Shown: positions 31,025 to 35,884 of the stretch, one piece after another
How the letters are laid out: each line of letters begins with the position of its first letter
Numbering within the stretch: the stretch's first letter is position 1
Source: a bacterium
Lineage (GTDB): Bacteria > Patescibacteriota > Patescibacteriia > JACPHY01
Reading direction: 5' to 3'
Assembly: GCA_030647005.1 (NCBI GenBank)
Contig: JAUSKG010000004.1
Location: 1-35,884, forward strand
Length of the DNA stretch: 35,884 bases
Position numbers and translations under genes: made by a program
Notes under the pieces: model-generated
Seen by the model: the letters and a program-made list of their open reading frames with translations, nothing else
Database searches by the model: none
Told to the model about the DNA's origin: nothing

Positions 31025-31951
31025 ATGGTGAAACCCGCCCAATTCAGTACACTCTTGGAGTTTTTGACCAACTTCAAGGACGAGGAGAAATGCCGCCAAT
31101 ACTTTGAGCAAATCCGCTTCAAGGATGGCGACTATTGCCCGCATTGCGCCCACGGCAAGATCAACCGCTTTGCGGATGGGAAGCGATACCGCTGCGCGAA
31201 GTGTCGAAAGGACTTCACCATCAAGACGGGCACCGTTTTTGGTGAGAGTAAAATCTCGCTGCAAAAGTGGTTCATTGCGATCTATCTCCTCACTACGTCT
31301 CCTAAGGGCATCTCGTCCGTGCAGCTCGCAAAGCAGTTGGGCGTGACGCAAAAGACGGCGTGGTTCATGGATCATCGTATCCGTAAGGCGATGAAGAACG
31401 GCGGCAAGCTGTTTGGCAATGTCGAGGTGGATGAAACGTACATCGGCGGCAAGGAAAAGAACAAGCACGCATCGAAACGGACAAAGGGTGTGCAGGGACG
31501 TTCGCTGAAAACAAAGAACGCTGTTATGGGCATGGTGGTACGCAATGGCAACGTCATTGCGTCCGTCATTCCAAATGCGAAAATGCGAACGCTCGAAAGT
31601 AAGATCGTCGCACACATTGACATTGGTTCCACGCTCTATACCGATGAACTCATGTCGTACTCGAAAATCGGATCGCTCTACAAGCATGAAGCGGTCAATC
31701 ACAGCAGCGGCGAATACGTCCGAGGCGATGCACACACAAATAACGTCGAGAGTTTTTGGGCATTGTTCAAGCGCGGGTATCACGGCACCTATCACACCAT
31801 GTCGGGCAAGCATCTCCAGCGGTATGTGGACGAGTTTGCTTTCCGATGGAACGAGCGGAATACCCCAATGGATAGTATCTTTGCCAATACGGTGGAAAGC
31901 GTCGCGGAGACAAAAACGCTACACTATAAGAAGCTCACCGCAACCGTATGA
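31025..31951 (+). CDS. IS1595-family (ISXO2-like) DDE transposase
   Basis: A 308-residue transposase. An N-terminal zinc ribbon (C38, C41, C57, C60) is followed by a helix-turn-helix (SSVQLAKQLGVTQKTAWFMDHRIR) and the catalytic core: VDETYIGG (D136), YTDEL (D207) and HTNNVESFW (E242), then KRGYHGTYHTMSGKHLQRYVDEF. All key residues are present, so it should be active. Its stop overlaps the methyltransferase start (ATGA), which suggests coupled translation. Confidence 0.95.
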   Translation: MVKPAQFSTLLEFLTNFKDEEKCRQYFEQIRFKDGDYCPHCAHGKINRFADGKRYRCAKCRKDFTIKTGTVFGESKISLQKWFIAIYLLTTSPKGISSVQLAKQLGVTQKTAWFMDHRIRKAMKNGGKLFGNVEVDETYIGGKEKNKHASKRTKGVQGRSLKTKNAVMGMVVRNGNVIASVIPNAKMRTLESKIVAHIDIGSTLYTDELMSYSKIGSLYKHEAVNHSSGEYVRGDAHTNNVESFWALFKRGYHGTYHTMSGKHLQRYVDEFAFRWNERNTPMDSIFANTVESVAETKTLHYKKLTATV

Positions 31952-32832
31952 GCCGTCCACCGCAAATCTTCCACCCTCCCATTTCCGCAGGTTTTGACGA
32001 GGTGCTTGGAGCCATTGCGAATGAGCAGCGACCACAGGCACGGAGCGTACCCGCTAAGCCGTTTGTCAAGTGGGTAGGCGGCAAGCGTTCTATTCTCCCG
32101 CTCCTCATGGAGCGATTGCCGAAGGAGTACACCGCATACCATGAGCCGTTTGCTGGTGGCGGTGCGTTGTACTTTGCGCTGCAACCGCAACGGGCGACGC
32201 TCTCGGATGTCAATTTGCATCTCGTCCTAACGTACATTGCCATTCGGGACGACGTGGAACGATTGATCACGCTCTTGCGCGAACACACGCAGAAGCACGG
32301 CAAGACATACTATCTCAAGGCGCGGAAACGCCTCTCTACGGAAGAGGACGGAACGGTCATTGCGTCGCTATTCATCTACATCAACAAGACGTGTTTCAAT
32401 GGCCTCTACCGCGTTAATAAGGATGGCGCGTTCAATGTTCCGATGGGCAAGTACACCAACCCGCCCATCCTTGACGAGGACACATTGCGAGCGGATCATG
32501 CAGTGCTGCAAGGCACGAAAATCGTTTGCCAATCGTTTTCATCCATTCGCCCAAAACAACAGGCGTTCTACTACCTCGATCCGCCGTATCACGCGACGTA
32601 TGACGGCTACAACGGGAGTGGTTTCAATGATGATAAGCACCGCGAACTTGCCGCCATGTGCAGAAAGATAGACGAGAAGGGCGGGTACTTTATGCTCTCA
32701 AACTCCGATACTCCCTTTGTGCGCGACCTCTACCGCGCATACACCATCGAACGGGTGGAAGCATCTCGCTCCGTGTCATGTAAGGCGCATCAGCGCGGCA
32801 AAGAACATGAACTCATCATCAGGAACTACTAG
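31948..32832 (+). CDS. Dam-like (D12 class) DNA adenine-N6 methyltransferase
   Basis: A 294-residue enzyme with KWVGGKR (41-47), the SAM motif HEPFAGGGAL (65-74), the Dam-typical FNGLYRVNKDGAFNVPMGKY (150-169) and the catalytic DPPY (211-214), followed by LSNSD. It closely follows the Dam/DpnM plan, so GATC is the likely target, but specificity must be tested. About 35 extra residues precede the usual N-terminus. It would protect host DNA from the nuclease encoded next. Confidence 0.93.
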   Translation: MSRPPQIFHPPISAGFDEVLGAIANEQRPQARSVPAKPFVKWVGGKRSILPLLMERLPKEYTAYHEPFAGGGALYFALQPQRATLSDVNLHLVLTYIAIRDDVERLITLLREHTQKHGKTYYLKARKRLSTEEDGTVIASLFIYINKTCFNGLYRVNKDGAFNVPMGKYTNPPILDEDTLRADHAVLQGTKIVCQSFSSIRPKQQAFYYLDPPYHATYDGYNGSGFNDDKHRELAAMCRKIDEKGGYFMLSNSDTPFVRDLYRAYTIERVEASRSVSCKAHQRGKEHELIIRNY

Positions 32833-33301
32833 CGGCGGCGGACGCGCTAACAAGACGGGCAATAGCTTGGAGCAGTTTGTCGAGCACAAGCTCAAAGAGC
32901 ATGGCTACACGGAGTTTTGGGATCACAAAAGACAGGTGTTTGCGAACAGGACGACGATAGGAGGCAAGCAGTACGGGAAGCAAATCTATTGCGGCAAAAG
33001 CATCTACGAGACGGATCGCAAATGCGACTTCCTCGTGCTCAATCAAGAGAAGTGGCCAGACGGCCTCATCATCGAGTGTAAGTGGCAACAGTCCAGTGGC
33101 TCCGTGGATGAAAAGTACCCGTTTGCATTTTTCAACATCTGTAAAATAGGCGTGCCGACCGTTGTTCTCCTAGATGGCAATGGATATAAACCCGCTGCCA
33201 TGCGGTGGCTCAAGGAGCAGGCGCATCCGCAGAGAGCACTCATCGCCGTATACAACATGGTGGAGTTTCAGACAGCGGTCAATAATGGTTTTCTTGGTTA
33301 G
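32807..33301 (+). CDS. PD-(D/E)XK nuclease, probable restriction partner
   Basis: A 164-residue protein. After a Gly/Ser-rich start, ANKTGNSLEQFVEHKL gives the first helix with E23, CDFLVL supplies D74, and LIIECKWQ supplies E90 and K92, a complete PD-(D/E)XK site. PTVVLLDGNGY is a further strand. ATG 32807 lies 26 bases inside the methyltransferase gene, so the two are translated from one message. It is most likely the restriction half; homology to a characterised enzyme was not recognised. Its TAG lies in the right transposon end. Confidence 0.82.
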   Translation: MNSSSGTTSGGGRANKTGNSLEQFVEHKLKEHGYTEFWDHKRQVFANRTTIGGKQYGKQIYCGKSIYETDRKCDFLVLNQEKWPDGLIIECKWQQSSGSVDEKYPFAFFNICKIGVPTVVLLDGNGYKPAAMRWLKEQAHPQRALIAVYNMVEFQTAVNNGFLG

Positions 33302-33354
33302 GGTTGCTTTGTATATAGTTCCCAAAATTTTTTACTTAAGCAGATCATCACTTT

Positions 33355-35808
33355 ATGAAAAATAAAATCACAATTTTACTTTCTGGCATATTTTTTGCAA
33401 TTTCATTTCTGGGCCGTGTTCCTGTCGTCAATGCGGACACGAACGATCCGATATCTTGGTGGAGTTTCGACAATGCCAGCGAGCTTAGTTCTGGGTTGGT
33501 AAAAGACAAAAGCGGAACCTACAATGGTCAAAATTTTAACGGAGTTCCGGTGAGCGGTTATAGAGGAGGCGCGTTATTTTTTGATCTCTCTGCGCCACTT
33601 GGTGGACATGGTAGTGGTAACGGCGATGGATTTACCGTTGCTGGTCTTCCGCAATTATCGCAACTGGCCATAACGTTCCGAATGAAAACCGATAATTCAA
33701 CCAACGCGATACAGTCGGTGATAATTGCGCAAAGCATAAGCCCGACTTATGGCGAGTTCAATATCCAATACAAAAATGGTTCCTTAGGTGTGGGCGTTAC
33801 TAATAATGGAAGCGCAGGAGCAACCGTAAGGATTGATGAGAATTTTCATTACTATGCGGTGAATTATGACGGACGAAACATTTATATTTATGTTGATGGG
33901 CAAGTAAAAGGATTCGGCACCGCAGCAGGTGTTGGCAGGATTACTGCTGATAAATGGAGTTTTGTTAGTAATAGTTCTATTGGTGGACAAGACAACATTG
34001 TAAACAAAATCGCTATTGATGATTTAAAAATCTACAGCCGTGTACTTAGTGAAGCTGAAATAACCTACGAAAAGGATAATAATCAGATCTGCTCTGTAGA
34101 TACATGGTCTTGCGGTGAGTATTCCGCCTGCTCTACTGATGGGACGCAATCCAGGGCCTGCAATAAAACCTTCGAGTGTCCTCTGGCGGATACCCCATCG
34201 CCCACCATTTCCCAATCCTGTACACCTCCGCTGCCTTCATGCACTTCTGACATGTGGTCCTGTGCTGACTGGGGTGATTGTTCTAGTAGCAACTCACAAT
34301 CTCGAACGTGCACTAAAAATATTGCCTGCATAGACGGCATTTCTTCCCCCGCGACATCGCAGACCTGCACCTACATTCCGCCGACTTGTAGTTCATGGAC
34401 GTACTTAAATTGGAGTTCTTGTTCTTCGGCTGGACAGCAAGACAGAACGATTACTGCATCGGCCCCAAGCGGTTGTACCGGTGGGAATCCAATCCTACAG
34501 CAAGCATGTACCCCGCCCTGCACCTCGGATACATGGTCTTGCGATGACTGGAGCGAGTGTTCGGGACGCGGTATTCAAAATCGAACATGCACAAAAACGT
34601 TTGATTGCCCCAGCATCGCGACTCCTCCGCCCGCAACGGTGCAGGCGTGTATTCCCGTACAGCCAGCATGCGATGCAGACGTATGGACATGTGGTGCATG
34701 GGGCGGATGCTCCCTTTCAGGAATACAAAATCGAAACTGCATAAAGTCATTCGATTGCCCAAGCGCAGAGACCGCACCACCGACAACGGCGCAGTATTGC
34801 GAACTACCGGCTCGGCCACAGCAGGCCCCACCAAGCGACTCTAGCGAGACAACGAATCAGGACACCATTGTAATGGCAACGGTGAAACTGCTGTGTCCAG
34901 TTGACGCACGCATGGCGAGTCAGGGGTCCGGTACGATGATTGACTCTTCAGGGATTATACTCACGAATAAGCACGTTATTGCAGGGACGGTGGGGTGCTT
35001 CGTTGGATTCGTAGATAATTTTGGCGATGATCCTTACTTTGGAGATCGACAAATTGCGGACATTGCTAAAACTTCTCCAACACAAGACGTTGCAGTTCTC
35101 AAGTTACGAAATCCTCAAAATAGGAAGCTCCCCGCAGTCAATATTTCAGGGGCCAACAGTAACCTTCGATTAGGAACCAAAATCGTTACCTATGGGTATC
35201 CTGCATCGTTTGGGCGCAACATGACATATACGAGTGGGGACTTTAGCGGAAGCGACGGTGCCTATCTCAAAACCACCGCCATCATTGAACACGGGAATTC
35301 AGGCGGCGGTGCATATCTTACGAACGGAACATATATCGGCATACCCAGCAAGGTTCGAAAGGGTGAGCTAAACGCTTTAGGTTATATTTTGTCCGTCAAT
35401 GCAATCAATGCATGGTTGAACAATTCAAACATCGCCCTTGGCAGTGGGAGCACCAATCAGTATTCAAGAGTTTCAGTTTTAGAGGAAATGGATTTGAAAA
35501 CGCTTGGTTCTCTTAAGCTGTTTATCCCAGATACGGATGCAACCGGTGCCCTTACGAAACCAGTGGCACCCGCGACGACCCCAAAAAAATCAAAAGCAGT
35601 AGAGCCACCAAAGCCGGGACAGAGGGCACCGGAAGTGCAACCGAGTAGTGCGCAAGGAGAATCCACGGTCATCGAACCGTCTAATGCCGATCAGGGGACG
35701 GAAGCGACCCCACAGAATCAAGCTGAACCGGAATTGAAAAAGGAACGACCCCAAAAAGTTCCATGGTTCAGGCGTCTATTTTCTTGGTTTGGGAATCTTT
35801 TCAGATGA
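33355..35808 (+). CDS. Secreted LamG / thrombospondin-like / trypsin-like protease
   Basis: An 817-residue surface protein. A signal peptide (about 1-27, ending VNA) is followed by a LamG/concanavalin-like domain (30-242), five cysteine-rich thrombospondin type 1-like repeats (246-490, each with TWSC..W..C patterns; the third is degenerate), then a chymotrypsin-fold protease. The triad is H540 (TNKHVI), D578 (DVAVLKL) and S649 (GNSGGGAY), with the oxyanion glycines present. A Pro-rich linker (about 725-800) ends in a basic aromatic tail, PWFRRLFSWFGNLFR. It is likely to bind and cleave proteins at the cell or host surface. Codon use is more AT-rich than the backbone, so it was probably acquired. 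Confidence 0.88.
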   Translation: MKNKITILLSGIFFAISFLGRVPVVNADTNDPISWWSFDNASELSSGLVKDKSGTYNGQNFNGVPVSGYRGGALFFDLSAPLGGHGSGNGDGFTVAGLPQLSQLAITFRMKTDNSTNAIQSVIIAQSISPTYGEFNIQYKNGSLGVGVTNNGSAGATVRIDENFHYYAVNYDGRNIYIYVDGQVKGFGTAAGVGRITADKWSFVSNSSIGGQDNIVNKIAIDDLKIYSRVLSEAEITYEKDNNQICSVDTWSCGEYSACSTDGTQSRACNKTFECPLADTPSPTISQSCTPPLPSCTSDMWSCADWGDCSSSNSQSRTCTKNIACIDGISSPATSQTCTYIPPTCSSWTYLNWSSCSSAGQQDRTITASAPSGCTGGNPILQQACTPPCTSDTWSCDDWSECSGRGIQNRTCTKTFDCPSIATPPPATVQACIPVQPACDADVWTCGAWGGCSLSGIQNRNCIKSFDCPSAETAPPTTAQYCELPARPQQAPPSDSSETTNQDTIVMATVKLLCPVDARMASQGSGTMIDSSGIILTNKHVIAGTVGCFVGFVDNFGDDPYFGDRQIADIAKTSPTQDVAVLKLRNPQNRKLPAVNISGANSNLRLGTKIVTYGYPASFGRNMTYTSGDFSGSDGAYLKTTAIIEHGNSGGGAYLTNGTYIGIPSKVRKGELNALGYILSVNAINAWLNNSNIALGSGSTNQYSRVSVLEEMDLKTLGSLKLFIPDTDATGALTKPVAPATTPKKSKAVEPPKPGQRAPEVQPSSAQGESTVIEPSNADQGTEATPQNQAEPELKKERPQKVPWFRRLFSWFGNLFR

Positions 35809-35821
35809 CGCAGCAAGCGCC

Positions 35822-35884
35822 AATAGTTTCAACTTCGATCCGATCCGCCCCAAGCCCTGATCACCCCCGCGCCGAGGCGGGCGG
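35822..35884 (-). repeat. Inverted repeat family, right copy at window edge
   Basis: On the minus strand it starts CCGCCCGCCTCG and continues with GATCAGGGCT and GGATCGAAGTTGA, aligning with 29858-29921. It lies 14 bases after the protease stop and runs to the end of the window, so its full length is not visible. Confidence 0.65.

Larger units (their letters stand above)
30929..33323 (+). mobile_element. IS1595-family transposon carrying a restriction-modification pair
   Basis: The ends begin GGGAACTATATAC and match as inverted repeats over about 26 bp (22 identical; left 30929-30954, right 33298-33323). Both are bordered by the 8-bp target duplication AAAATTTT (30921-30928 and 33324-33331), the length known for this family. 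The 2395-bp element holds transposase, adenine methyltransferase and PD-(D/E)XK nuclease, all on the plus strand with overlapping ends; the nuclease stop lies inside the right terminal repeat. Confidence 0.93.

Noticed and set aside
31948-32832. Chromosomal orphan Dam methyltransferase
   Set aside because: It lies inside the transposon ends and overlaps both the transposase and a nuclease gene, so it is cargo of a restriction pair.

Overview
The window looks like a large contig from a GC-rich member of the Candidate Phyla Radiation (Patescibacteria, probably Parcubacteria-like). This is inferred from gene content: a membrane-anchored ClpC-like ATPase with a small membrane partner, a short mraZ-rsmH-ftsL cluster, DUF4015, DUF2330, DUF192 and SIMPL proteins, and a secreted trypsin-like protease with thrombospondin-like repeats. 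No rRNA, tRNA or CRISPR array was found. The standard stop codons, including TGA, fit every gene.

Positions 1-28316 are the GC-rich chromosomal backbone. In order it holds: an M16 peptidase and an amino-acid permease (minus strand); dnaB-recR-ferredoxin (plus), converging on rplU at a hairpin terminator; a tight minus-strand operon of MFS transporter, small membrane protein, degenerate ClpC-like ATPase and DUF192; tgt; a two-gene unit (DUF4258-like and PilZ-like) behind a promoter with a palindromic operator; mraZ-rsmH-ftsL with MraZ boxes; a DUF4015 protein; a hypothetical-VIT-Nudix-rlmN-2H phosphoesterase run; two envelope proteins; and a translationally coupled DUF2330-exonuclease-recQ-rarA operon. 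Several dispersed palindromic elements sit between these genes, some with compensatory base changes.

Positions 28316-35884 are an accessory island with lower GC and mixed strands. It begins with a Nudix gene whose upstream Xre-type regulator has been cut down to its last codons. Next comes an HNH endonuclease gene framed by two 97-bp MITE-like copies that differ at one base. Then follow two small hypothetical genes, a complete IS1595-family transposon, and a large secreted protease. Inverted copies of a further repeat family lie at 29858 and at the right window edge.

The most striking find is the 2395-bp transposon (30929-33323). It has matching terminal inverted repeats and an 8-bp AAAATTTT target duplication. 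It carries a DDE transposase, a Dam-like adenine methyltransferase and a PD-(D/E)XK nuclease as overlapping genes behind one promoter, so it looks like a self-mobilising restriction-modification cassette. The second is the ClpC-like protein, whose first ATPase ring and both pore loops have lost the usual catalytic and substrate-gripping residues.
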